Part shown: positions 1 through 11,336 of the stretch, piece by piece
Layout of the letters: each line of letters starts with the position of its first letter
How positions within the stretch are numbered: position 1 is the stretch's first letter
Assembly (NCBI GenBank): GCA_024220505.1
Contig: JAKZZE010000010.1
Coordinates: 1,736,001 to 1,800,000 of the forward strand
Source of the DNA: Rhizopus arrhizus
Taxonomy: Eukaryota > Mucoromycota > Mucoromycetes > Mucorales > Rhizopodaceae
Reading direction: 5' to 3'
DNA length: 64,000 nucleotides
Made by a program: the position numbers and the translations under genes
The notes under the pieces: generated by a model
Databases searched by the model: none
What the model saw: only the letters and a program-made list of their open reading frames with translations
Told to the model about the DNA's origin: nothing

Positions 1-1644
1 ATTTTCACTTTGAACTATCGTGCCTCGACCTTCCAAGCTTTTAGAATTAGATTCGATTGAAACCGAAGATACAAGGTTTTTTTGATATTTTCCAACCTTG
101 ACATCCTCAAATACCTGCAACAAATCATTCACCTAGTAACAATTATAAAAGGTGTTAATGCTGGGAGTTACACCTATTTCTTGGTACGTTACTCGGCTCG
201 TATAACCTGCTAATTCTGTTATCTCTTTATATGCATACATGATACGACCAGCAGCGTCTGAAGAACTTAATAATAAACGGCGGTTGGTAACAAAACCTAC
301 ATTTGGTATTAAAAATTAATTGGTATAAAATTTATCAATTTTTTCTTCTTTTCTTTTACTTTCTGTACGTCCACTAACGGAATGATCGAGGGTATTTAAT
401 CCAGGTATTTTGAGGAACACAGGAACTGAGCACAGCAACAAACCACAAGCACCCCAAAAGTACTTGATTACGAAATCTTCCATCATACTGTGTGGAACAC
501 GAATTCTAAATATCCTATTCATATGTCGAATCAGGGTATAATAACTCTTGTCTAACTCGACCTTTTCTATGTCTTGTCCATCATATAAAGAAATCTCTTC
601 TGCATTTTCAATCAGACGAGAGTGTCTGAATCTAAATTCGCCTTCTAGCTTCTGTTCTTCTGCAACCATTTTACCAAAGGATGGTGTGTATTTCCTCATA
701 ATCATGGATGACAAATTCACAATAGAAGTTCCAATAAATACACCCTCAAAACCTACGTTAAGGGATAGTTGATAGTTGTAAATGAATACATCTAATATAG
801 GCTTGGCCAGATTAGAATAAAGCTCGGCTAATGAATTGGAGAATTTCATAGTATCTACAGTAATGCACTGATCTGCGTTTTTAATTCGATCGTCCAAGTT
901 ACCAACAGCATAGAACGTCATATCTGTTAAGTATTTTTCGTGAATGTACGTTGTGAGACGTGTACGGAATTGAATAGAAAGCTTGTTTTGCATATAGCTC
1001 AACTTACGTATGAATTAGGAATAAGAGAATATAACTATTTACATATATGTCATTTACCATACTGTTAGTATAGGTTGCAGGAATAGCTACTGTCATCCAC
1101 CAAACGATGCCCAAAATAAATTCCTTTATTTGTCCTCTTACTAAAGCGCTTACAATCTTGCCATCTAAGGTAGCAATATAAACAGACAGTAATGTTCTAA
1201 AAACTAGATGCGAAGATAAGTAAGGACATGTACATACTATACGTGCCTATAGAAATATACCCAAGAATCCAGAATGTACTATTAATAACCAAAACTCCTT
1301 TGAACGTAGACCAGGCATAACAATCTGCAATAATCTGTAAAGTTGCTTAAAGAAGACTACATCCACCTATACGTATATTACTAAATGAGTTTCTCTTCAA
1401 ATGTTATGTAATTGTACCTCTGCTTTCTTTTTGTTATTCTTATTTCTAGTCTTTGCATTTTCCTTTTATTCATAGCTTTTACAATTTGTCTTATAGATAA
1501 AATAGAGCGTAATATCAAAAGAAATATGATTGAACGTTGTACGGTTGTGCGATGCTTTCCATATTGTCTAAATAGATTATTTATATAAGGAAGAGCAGAT
1601 AGGATCCAATTTGATGTAGCAAGTTTAGAAAATACGTTGGGCAT
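1..1644 (-). CDS. peroxisomal ABC transporter, ABCD/ALD family half-transporter (partial; nucleotide-binding domain lies outside the window)
   Basis: ABCD-family half-transporters import fatty acyl-CoAs into peroxisomes. The visible exons give the N-terminal transmembrane domain: a start MPNVFSKL, then an exon reading [15 protein letters not shown] near 1370-1250, as in ALDP/PMP70. The exon at 1002-340 holds the family signature [16 protein letters not shown] followed by [11 protein letters not shown], and [20 protein letters not shown]. It is followed by AGYTSRV near 200 and LLQVFEDV near 110, which precede the ABC domain in this family. Walker motifs are off the left edge. The [16 protein letters not shown] stretch looks closer to ABCD1/2 (Pxa) than to ABCD3, but I do not assign a paralogue. 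There are at least five introns. It is divergent from the 6PGDH gene. Confidence 0.85.
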
Positions 1645-3230
1645 AAAGAAAGACGAAATACAAAAAAGGGGGAGAAAAGTCCTTATAAATTCAATTTCAT
1701 GTGATAATTTATTCTCAATATAAAGTTGTGCATGAATGGCGAACCTTTTTTTTTCATGAGATTGGGGATCATATCACCTTTACTTGTTTAGCTAATAACA
1801 TTTTTTTTATGTTAGTTCAATCCCACTTATCAGAGAGTCAGCATCCTCTTTCCTCTCAACACCGTTCCAACCAACATAATCTTCAGTTTTGCTGTGTAAT
1901 TTGTCTCAAAAGGGGCTAGCAAAGAATTCTTTGTGAACAGATAATGTTCCATTTGATGCTTACTGAATTATAATATAAAAATTGTAAAGTTATTCTTTGT
2001 TATTACCAGTCTCGCTTAAGCTGGGATCTAGCTTGTATAATGTTGTTTTCTTCATATTTTTGCGCGTTTAATTTCATTCGTTAATATCTTTGGCTTTTGC
2101 AATTGTAAGCTTAGAATAATTCTGCGTAACTTGCTTAAATTTCCACATTGAATATAATAATAATAATCAGAATTAGAGCTTATTGTAAATGTGAAACTTT
2201 ACAAAAAAGTGATAGCAAGCTTTTACGAATATTAGTGAAGCCAAAGTTTGGAATTTCACTCCTTTATCATTCGTTACCGATTTTGAAATTAAATCTCTTA
2301 ACAGCCGAATGCTTGCATTAGAAGGGAAGGCTAACTCTAGACATCAGGATAATTAATAGCACTGTTAATAGCAACTCTATTTAAATATCGATTAGTAAAT
2401 AACATAGACTGCTTTTATAACCACACACATTTTAAAATAATTCACCTTTCAATTCTTGGTAGCTAGGACCCGAGCCAAACGATTAACTGTGGTTCCTGCG
2501 CTGATGCACAGCCTTCAGATTTCAATAAACTACCCAAATATATAAGCATCACTTACTACAGCAGGCTTCTCCAAGCAGTAGACCTTGTGGCTCTTCCACA
2601 GCTTGTAATATGAAGTTACATGATCTGTCTGTTGTACCTTCACTTGAATCATAATCGGGTTGGCTTATATTTACAAACCACAATTGTTAATATTGGAAGG
2701 TATTCTAATCGAGTTTGCTTTTACTAAGAGGAGTCCTTTTTTTCCAAAGATGAGTACATATTCTAGTTTAGAAGCGCGAAACATTCAAATAGAGTATAAC
2801 TTTGACCTTTTTTTAGATACTAAACCTTCATTAGGTACTGAGTAGATGCTATTTACTCAAGTAAAGTAAAAAAGTACATAATCATGGTAATGTATAATTG
2901 CTAATTATATCTTTATGGTAAAATAATTTATTTAATCGAGTAGCACTTTATTATTAGTGGTTGATACCATTATCCAAATGAAAAGTGAAGTGTTGCAAAG
3001 ACTTCATCTCGTTTCTAACAATTATGACCCAAAGCCTACTTCATTTACTCCATATCAAGTCCGAAATTGTCCAAATATACAGCCAATCAAAGTTCAACAG
3101 CCGCTTAGCATTTCATCAAATAGCGTTAAAAATTCAATACATCATCCCGCAATCTTTATTTAATCTCCCTTGCTTTTCCCCAACCCTTTTTTTTCTTTTT
3201 TCTTTTTTAAAAAACTTTATATTAATAAAT
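1645..3230. other. intergenic region between the divergent ABCD transporter and 6PGDH genes
   Basis: About 1.6 kb with no convincing gene. Short open frames here have low-complexity or unlikely translations. A CCAAT element (agccaatcaaag, about 3082) lies roughly 150 bp before the 6PGDH start and could be a promoter element. A pyrimidine-rich tract (about 3167-3206) directly precedes the start codon. Confidence 0.5.
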
Positions 3231-4856
3231 ATGGTTGAAGCTGTGTAAGTTTTAATGAAAAATAAACGCGTTCGAGGATTATTTGATGTTTATGTTTCAT
3301 CCTGTAGTGCTGACATTGGTCTTATTGGTTTGGCTGTCATGGTAAGTTTAGATCTTATGGCGGATAAGATTTGTTTTTAACATGTTTCTAAAGGGTCAAA
3401 ACCTTATCTTGAACATGAACGATCACGGTTATACTGTTTGTGCCTACAACCGTACTACTTCCAAGGTCGACGACTTTTTGGCTAATGAAGCCAAGGGTAC
3501 CAAGATTGTTGGTGCTCACTCTGTTGAAGAGCTCTGTGCTAAGTTGAAGCGTCCCAGAAAGGTCATGTTGCTTGTCAAGGCCGGTTCTGCTGTTGATGCT
3601 TTCATTGACCAATTGCTTCCCTACTTGGAAGAAGGTGATATCATCATCGATGGTGGTAACTCTCACTTCCCTGATTCTATCCGCCGTACCAAGGAATTGG
3701 AAGCCAAGGGTATCCTCTTTGTTGGTTCTGGTGTCTCTGGTGGTGAAGAAGGTGCTCGTTTCGGTCCTTCTTTGATGCCTGGTGGTAACCCTAAGGCTTG
3801 GGAACACATTAAGCCCATCTTCCAAGACATCTCTGCCAAGGCTCCCGATGGTGCTCCCTGTTGTGAATGGGTTGGTGAATCTGGTGCTGGTCACTATGTC
3901 AAGATGGTTCACAACGGTATTGGTAAGTCTTGAAAAAAAGAGAGAAAAACGTAAATCTAAAACGCGTCCTTTTAGAATACGGAGACATGCAATTGATTTG
4001 TGAAGTTTACCAAATCATGAAGGAAGGTCTCGGTTTGTCTCACGATGAGATGGCTGAAGTCTTTGAAGAATGGAACAAGGGTGAATTGGATTCTTTCTTG
4101 ATCGAAATTACTCGCGATATCCTCAAGTTCAAGGACACTGATGGTAAGCCTCTTGTTGAAAAGATCAGAGACACTGCTGGTCAAAAGGGTACTGGTAAGT
4201 GGACCGGTATTGACTCTCTTGACCGTGGTATTCCTGTCACCTTGATCGGTGAAGCTGTCTACTCTCGTTGTCTCTCTTCTCTCAAGGATGAGCGTACTCG
4301 TGCCTCTAAGATCCTTGCTGGTCCTTCCAAGAAGCCCTTCTCTGGTGATAAGAAGAAGTTCATTGCCGCTCTCGGTCAAGCCCTCTATGCTTCCAAGATT
4401 GTTTCCTATGCTCAAGGTTTCATGCTTATGCGTCAAGCCGGTGCTGATTACAAATGGAACTTGAACTTCTCTGGTATTGCCTTGATGTGGCGTGGTGGTT
4501 GTATCATCCGTTCCGTCTTTTTGGGTAAGATCAAGGATGCTTACCAAAATAACCCTGCTCTTGAAAACCTCTTGTTCGATCCCTTCTTCCAAAAGGCTAC
4601 TGCTGATGCTCAAGACTCATGGAGAGAAGTTATTGCTCAAGCTGTTACTATGGGTATTCCCACTCCTGCTCTCTCTACTGCCTTGAACTTCTACGATGGT
4701 CTCCGCCACGAAATTCTCCCCGCTAACCTTCTCCAAGCTCAACGTGACTACTTTGGTGCTCACACCTACGAACTTTTGGATGCTCCCGGTAAGTGGGTTC
4801 ACACCAACTGGACTGGTAAGGGTGGTAATGTCTCTGCTTCCACTTATGATGCTTAA
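3231..4856 (+). CDS. GND1: 6-phosphogluconate dehydrogenase, decarboxylating
   Basis: Oxidises 6-phosphogluconate to ribulose-5-phosphate plus CO2 with NADPH production, in the cytosolic oxidative pentose phosphate pathway. Four exons (3231-3244, 3308-3341, 3394-3922, 3976-4856) join to 485 aa, the normal length. The N-terminal Rossmann motif ADIGLIGLAVMGQNL is assembled across two introns. The family signature IIDGGNSHFPDS and the catalytic stretch HYVKMVHNGIEYGDMQLI (catalytic Lys and Glu) span the third intron. The protein ends in STYDA. The first exon codes only four residues plus two bases. Codon use is extremely biased, indicating high expression. Long antisense frames opposite the gene are a by-product of that bias. 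Confidence 0.97.
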
Positions 4857-5016
4857 ACTATGTTATTGTATTTTTATATTTCAAGAAAAAAGTGTTTAAT
4901 TGTAAAAATAAATAAGAAAAAATAGGGCTGTTTTTTGTCATGTAAAACTTTTAAAACTCCATTACTTTTAAATTGTTCGCTTTAGTTTCTCTTTTCTCCC
5001 TTTTTTCTGTGGACAG

Positions 5017-7241
5017 ATGAGACTCTTCAAAGTTACCGGACTCGGAATAGGGTTCCTAACAGCGACCATTCAAGCAGCATCAATAGAGCTAAGAAAGGAT
5101 AATATCAAGACACACATTAGCTCTGGTCAGTGGTAAAGTAGTAAAGCTTCTTTACTGCGAATATGATAAGCTCAGCTTATTCGATAGGTTCATTGAACAC
5201 TTTTCACCTTATTGTGGTCACTGTAAACAATTTGGTAAACAAAAAAAATATTGTTTGCTATATACTATGCATACTAATATCCAATAGCGCCTACTTGGGA
5301 ACAGTTGACAGAAGATTTTGGTCATTTTGCTGAAGAGAAAGATTTTCATTTTGGTACGGTTGATTGTTCTGTACAAGGAGATTTGTGTGATGAACATGAT
5401 GTTAGAGGGACTCCAGAGATTCAACTTTGGACTGCGGGTCAAAAGGTCGAAAAATATACAGAATCAAGAGACTATGATGTATTGGCTGAGTATATTAAAA
5501 AGAAGGCCAATGCGTACTCCGAAAATAACGGCCTTGGAGATGAGGAAGAGGCTTTTGAGAATGAAGAAATTAGTGAAGAAGGAGAAAATGATATCAACGA
5601 AGAACAAGAAGATGAGGAAGAAAATGATTTAAACGAAGAAGAGGCTGAAAACGAAGAAGAGCTCGAAGAAGATGAAGAAGAGCCCGAAGAAGACGAAGAA
5701 GAGCCCGAAGATGTTGAAGAAGAAATCGACGAAGAAGCTGAAGAAATAGAAGAAAAAGTTGTTGTGAAGCCTGATGAGAAAGCACAACAAACAGAAGAAA
5801 CCACTGAAAAGTCATTGCCAAACCCATTGGGTATATCTGTAGACTTGAATGAAAAACAAATGGAAGAAGTTTTATCAAAACCTTCCGATGTGTGGTTTAT
5901 CAAGTTTTATGCACCATGGTGTCCTCATTGCCAAGCGTTGGCCCCTACTTGGGAAGCATTAGCATCACAGCTTCAGAATGAAGTCAATATAGGCGAAGTC
6001 AATTGCGATGACCATGGAGGTAAATAGTAAGAAAGTGAACAAAAGAGAATACTTATATATAATGTACATAACACAGATATATGTAATAAGCATGGTATAG
6101 AAGGCTATCCTACGTTGTTATTATTTGGAAATGGAAAACCTATAAATTATAACGGTGATAGATCATTAATGAGTCTTATAAGGTTTGCAAAGGCAAATGC
6201 TGGGTAAGAAAGTAAATGCTCAAAAAATTATCCTTTGCTAACCTTTTGGTTTGTTTACGTTAGCCCGGTTGTAAAGCAAGTGAATATGGGCGAACTTGAA
6301 AAATATGTAAAGGCCAAGGATGTATCGTTAGTTTATTTATCCAATAATAAAGAAATACCCGTAAGTAAAAAAGTTTTAGTATGTGTAAGTGAGTAACTTA
6401 GCTATTTTGATAAATATGTCAATAGGAACTAATTGAAAGAGCTGCAAGAAATTATATGAATACTGTTTCCTTTTATGCAACTGAAGACGCAAAAGTATTC
6501 AAAACCTACAATGTTGGATATTCTGATATTCCTGCAGTAATGGTACTTAAGGACGGTAAACAAAAGATGTACACTGCACACGACTTTAAAGACACAGAGA
6601 GCAATGAGAAAACACTGTTTGATTGGATAGAAAAGGAGCAATATCCCTTAGTGAGCAAATTAAACCCAAGCAACTATCAATCTATTTTAGAAGGAAAGAA
6701 ACCGGTTGTGTTAAACATCATTAATGCGCAAGATACTGTGAGTCAAACAAGGTTTCACAATGCAGCTATTGCTTGGGATAGATCTAGTCAAGGTGATGGT
6801 GCTATCTTTGCAGAGATGGATCATGCAATATGGGGACAATATGTACGAGACAAGTTCAATGTAGAACATAACAATGTGCCCAAGATCGTCATTTATAACA
6901 CTGCTGTATGTTCTTTTCTTTTTTGTTTGTAGCCCTTACTGATTGATTTTGATGTATAGACTAGCGAATATTTTGATAAGGATGTTAAAGGTGTTGAATT
7001 GTCCAGTGAAAATCCTGAAGGCATTTATTTAATATTAGAAAACCTGGACAGGTTGAGAGGTAGCTCAGCACTTGCTGTACATGAGAAAGTATTCAATTCT
7101 GTTCAAAATGGATTCCATGCAGTAGGAAAGCATTGGTTTATTAGCATCATCTTATTTTCTGTCCTTGGCAGTTATTTGTATAAGCGTTCATCAAGCCATA
7201 GACCCAAGAAGGCTTATATTTTACCATCGCACAACGATTAA
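5017..7241 (+). CDS. membrane-anchored protein disulfide isomerase-like protein with two thioredoxin domains
   Basis: Predicted ER thiol-disulfide oxidoreductase. The chosen start gives a signal peptide (MRLFKVTGLGIGFLTATIQA). The first thioredoxin domain has active site PYCGHCKQF, interrupted by an intron directly after it. A very acidic Glu-rich linker of about 80 residues follows (about 5520-5800), then a second thioredoxin domain with PWCPHCQALAPTWEAL. Further thioredoxin-like, non-catalytic segments precede a single transmembrane helix near the C-terminus (HWFISIILFSVLGSYLY) and a short basic tail (KRSSSHRPKK). There is no KDEL; retention is presumably through the anchor and tail. Architecture resembles TMX/PDI membrane types, but I do not assign a one-to-one orthologue. 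Convergent with the next gene; the stop codons are 27 bp apart. Confidence 0.88.
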
Positions 7242-7268
7242 AAATACTTTAGCAATAAATATTTTTTA

Positions 7269-8267
7269 TTATATTGAAGGTGTTAATGAACGAGAACGTC
7301 GAGGTTGTACTGGGGATGGTCTTTTACTACTATCCGTACTGTCATTACCTGTATTGTTACTTTCTTCTAATGATTGGTTTATTCTGCCTAAACTAGTATC
7401 AATTGGAGGTAGAATAGGCTTAGCTGACCTTGGTGAGCTTGAGGAAGGCGATTGGTTGATTATATCTACTTTCATTGCTGGGCGAGGCATTTGCTTTTTC
7501 TTTTTGGTATCTTTTGGTGCTGATAAAGGTGATTGAGGATTGCTACTTCTCTGAATCTTTGCTTTCAATGCTTCCATCACTTTGTCATGAGATAACTTGT
7601 CTTGCTCTGTATCATTGGATATGGAGGATCGATTTCGCTTTAGTGATGACCTTTCTTCTATACTAGGTGTCTTTAAACGGTAGTCGGCTGAAGAAGATGG
7701 AGGACAAAGCGGATGAGCTGAGTGAGGATATGGTATGGCTGGAGAAGGTGGAGGTCGGTGTTGTGTTTGCTCTGACAGCTGCTGCTGCTGCTGTTGCTGT
7801 TGTTGTTGTTGTTGTTGTCTCTGCTGTGATTGAGGTGGTTGCTGAGGATAATTGAAACGAGCAAGCACTTGCTGTTGAACGGGAGCAAGTCCATAAACAT
7901 AAGGGGGTGCTGCTGTTCTCGGCTTTGATTGTTCTCTTACAAGCTCTAGATCCATTTGCCGAAGTTGGATTCGAGCCTCATATGCTTTTAGTGTATCGCG
8001 TGCTGCTTTTTTCTGGGAAAACAGAGCTTTAATGTTAATATATAGTATAACTTAACCTATCTCTCTTTTCACCTTGTCTTCCTCAGATTTAGCTGCCAAA
8101 ATGCATTTTAATAGTTCAGGATCATCACTGTAACGATCTAATATTTCTTTAATACTGATTTCGGAAGAACCACCAGGTTGACTGGAGGGTGGAATTGGCC
8201 ACTGAAAGGCAGAAGTGGGTTGTTTGCTGTGGGGTGACAGTGAATTAGAATGTGATTGGTTTGTCAT
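7269..8267 (-). CDS. glutamine-rich protein of unknown function
   Basis: Two exons (8267-8073 and 8012-7269). The splice GTGAAA...CCCAG keeps the frame and joins KSEEDK to KKAARDTLKAYEARIQL, a probable helix. The N-terminal part contains ISIKEILDRYSDDPELLKCIL, also helical. The middle has a polyglutamine tract (about 19 Gln, 7780-7835 region) and Pro/Ser-rich sequence; the C-terminus is Ser/Arg-rich (SRSLTPSI). No catalytic or DNA-binding domain is recognised. Low-complexity Q/P/S composition is typical of transcription-associated regulators, which is inference only. Confidence 0.65.
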
Positions 8268-9434
8268 CTTTCAGCTGTAAAAAAAAGCACGTTAAAAAAA
8301 TCGGAACAAGCCCTTTTTCTGAATTCTTTTCATCATTAAAGTGTGTGTAACTCTACTTTTTTAAAATTGAGAAAAAAGCATCAGAAATATCAACTACAAA
8401 GAAATCATTTGCATATCTACATAAGGCTTGAATTTATATCTCACGTGAGGGTATACTGATTTTGAAATACTTTAAATTAAAATCATACAGAGACAATTGA
8501 CTATCAAGCTACGATGTATTACAAGTTTTGCTTCGTGACACTTATAAACATACACTGTATATTTGTATCAAAATATATAGATTTTGAAAACTCGTTTAAA
8601 TTTTTCTTATAATTCAATGAAACAACTGAGCAAGAGAAATTTAAAAAGAAATATAAATTACGATCATATACTTGCAAAAAGCAAATATAAGTTTGTGATC
8701 CGAGCAAGAAAAAGGGCGTGGTGTGCGCATGTACATGAATATGAATTACGAAAGAAAAAATTGAGAACTATTAAAAAAGCGTAAAAGTAGGCCAGATGAC
8801 AATGATTTTTGGTATTCTAAAGCAAACTTTCAAACATTGCAGTAGCAACGTAAATTTTTGGGGGAGGGGTTTTTTATGTGTGTGTGTGTTCATAACAACT
8901 GATAACTCCTTTCATCAAAGCTAACTTTACAGTTTAGCATTAAAATAGAAATAAACAATCAAGGAGATCCTAGCAACACCTTACCCCTTTATATAGTTTT
9001 GTTTCTATAGATTTATAACCTACATGAGATCCGTTTAATATTGTCTATAAATATTGGAGCGAATGTATTTAGTTTTGGCTTATTATTGAAATATCTATTT
9101 ATAATAATGTGAATTATATCAGTCTGATGTGGGTTTCTACATTAAACATGATCAGCACAAGCTGGATTTTTCAACCTGCACTAGAATTGCTTGGATGAAA
9201 GATATGCAGACATTGTCAATTGATTCTTTAATGTGTAAAACAACTATATATACCTCAATGCATCTTAATGAAATAGAGAGTTCTACTATGGTAAAGAACA
9301 AAATAAAGAATGGGAGATTCTACTGCTTGGAAAAAGAAAGCTGTTTGGATCAGTTTCGCCCTTGAAGTTTGCTTTGAATAAACTCAGAACAGTGGTCACA
9401 CACGCGCTCACACATAGACTCGCCCTCTAAAAAA
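8268..9434. other. intergenic region between the Gln-rich gene and GLE1 (divergent)
   Basis: About 1.2 kb, strongly AT-rich, with a G-run/T-run and short TG repeat near 8859-8890. A TCACGTGA palindrome lies near 8441. I see no gene here; the short open frames have no recognisable product. Confidence 0.5.
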
Positions 9435-11332
9435 ATGTCAAGCAAGAAAAAAAAAAAAAAGCTTCCTTTTTTAACAAGAATGCAAGTGATGCCGGTTAGA
9501 GTAACGAATCCTAACGTATACACGGTACCAGATTCAGACTCTGAATATGAATCAGACACCGATATGAGTATTATCTACTTTACGACGAGGTGAAGTGAGA
9601 AGAAAAAGTACAATAAAAAAGACCTAACGTTATAGCTCGTTGGTTTTAATAGACCGGCGACTTCATATAGCTCAAAAGATCTAAGCATCATTAAAATTCT
9701 TGAGCCTGCAATGTACATGGAACCTTATATGAGAAATAATCGTGTAAGCAAAAAATTGGTTTGAACTTTTATGAAAACTAAAGTTTTATTTTACTATAGA
9801 CAAGGTCTCCAGAAACCAAAGAGCAAGAAAAACGCCGACAACTCGCTCAGAAAGTAAAAGAAAGAACAGAAAAGATATTAGAAGAGGATAAAAAGAGACG
9901 AGAGAAAGAACGTAAAGAGATAGAAAAGATTAGAGCAAGTATAAAAGCAACGTAAAGTATTTTCACTTTGCAAGAGGATACAGCTTTCTGACACTTCAAA
10001 ATCCATAGAAATATTTTTGATGAGGATGATGCAACGTTTGAGCAAGAAATGAAGCAGTGGAGCGAAAAGGTAGAAGCTGCTATTGCATACGATAAGAGTA
10101 GAAGAGAGACAGAATTAGCAGCTGAGAAAGAACGAGCAGAGAAAGAAAAGAAAGAAAAGGAGGAAGAGGAAAAGAAGAAGCAGGCCGAAAAGGAAAGGGT
10201 TGAAAAGGAATTGAAATTGGTGAGTCCCCGGCTATGCTCTCTCTCTCTTTTCATTCTCTTTTAATAACATGATTGTATTTAGAGAAATTCTGTGGCTACT
10301 TCACAAGAAGGATTAGAAGAATATAAAAAGCATTTTCAAAAGATTGAATACTTTAAGCAAAACCTTAAACCGAAATTGCAAAGTGACTCGGCATTTAGAA
10401 AGCAAATCTTTGAAGCACGAAGACTGGTTAAACGAACGGTTACTCAATTACAATACAAACATAACGTTATCTTTGAAAAGGTAAGCATATCGACAGATCT
10501 TTTTTTGAATAATGTATTGATTTTTTTCTACAGTATACTGTAATGTATAATCACTTGATAGCAGTTCAAGGTCAATCGCAAGAAGCATTTGAAGTTTTAT
10601 TGAATTTCCTAGCAAAGGCATTTTTAGAACAAGTAAAGCAAGAAGTCCATGCCACACCATTCGCTGCTTACTTTTTAGCTCGATTCGCCTATCTTCTCGT
10701 TAGCACCATACCAACTTTTCTCGATTATCTTATGGGCCGTCTTTTTAAGAGGTGTCCTTATCTCATTCCCCAATACCATGATGATAATCATGTAAGACCA
10801 CAAGATGAATATGAGGATTCAGTTTACCCATTTTTTATTTTTATTTTTTTATTTTTTGTAGAATCTCTCTGACGAAGAAATCAAACTTAGACTTCATTAC
10901 AATTACACTAACAAAGATACCAAGACATTTCAAACATTTTTGCAACATGCCGAAGAACAAAAGTGTTATGTTATGTTTTACGGTGCCTTGTGTCAAACCG
11001 AACCTGATCCTGGACAGCCCGAGAATCCTTACCCGATCAAGCACGCATGGATCTGGCTGGCACGTATCTGTAACATGCCACCTCGTGAAATCACACCTAT
11101 TCTTGTGATGGGCATGCTAGAAGTAGCTGCCAAGCGTCTACTTGAGGTTTATCCCACACAGACACCCAAGCTTCTAAAGCTAATTCAAACGGACATCATT
11201 TCCAAATATCCCAAGAGGGAAGGAAATGATAATGTTGCTGGTATCAAACGTTTGGAAATGTTTTTGGAGGATTATTTCCAAAGGGGAAAATTGAATCGTG
11301 TTGAAGAGCATATTCCTCCTTCAAAATATTAA
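9435..11332 (+). CDS. GLE1: mRNA export factor GLE1 (nucleoporin, IP6-binding activator of DEAD-box ATPase Dbp5)
   Basis: Gle1 sits on the cytoplasmic face of the nuclear pore and, with inositol hexakisphosphate, stimulates Dbp5 to remodel exported mRNPs. The start MSSKKKKKK is followed by a short acidic/Ser segment (SDSESE) and EPYMRNN. A long charged coiled coil follows (KERAEKEKKEKEEEEKKK, about 10100-10215). The C-terminal GLE1 domain spans about 10290-11332 with KKHFQKIEYFKQNLKP, FEARRLVKRTVTQLQ, CPYLIPQY, ENPYPIKHAWIWLARICN and VAGIKRLEMFLEDYF. About seven exons with GT-AG introns. The stop lies 4 bp from the stop of the oppositely oriented GCP3 gene. Confidence 0.93.
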
Positions 11333-11336
11333 GTTC

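Noticed and set aside
3388..4802. Long minus-strand open frames (174, 213 and 61 aa) opposite 6PGDH
   Set aside because: They mirror the strong codon bias of the sense gene, have no domain and cross its introns.
5472..5903. 143-aa Ser-rich minus-strand frame
   Set aside because: Complement of the Glu-rich PDI linker (gaa/gag read as ttc/ctc), so the Ser-run is an artefact.
7763..7860. CAG/CAA-type triplet repeat as a stand-alone microsatellite or CRISPR-like repeat
   Set aside because: It is the polyglutamine tract of the Gln-rich gene on the minus strand.
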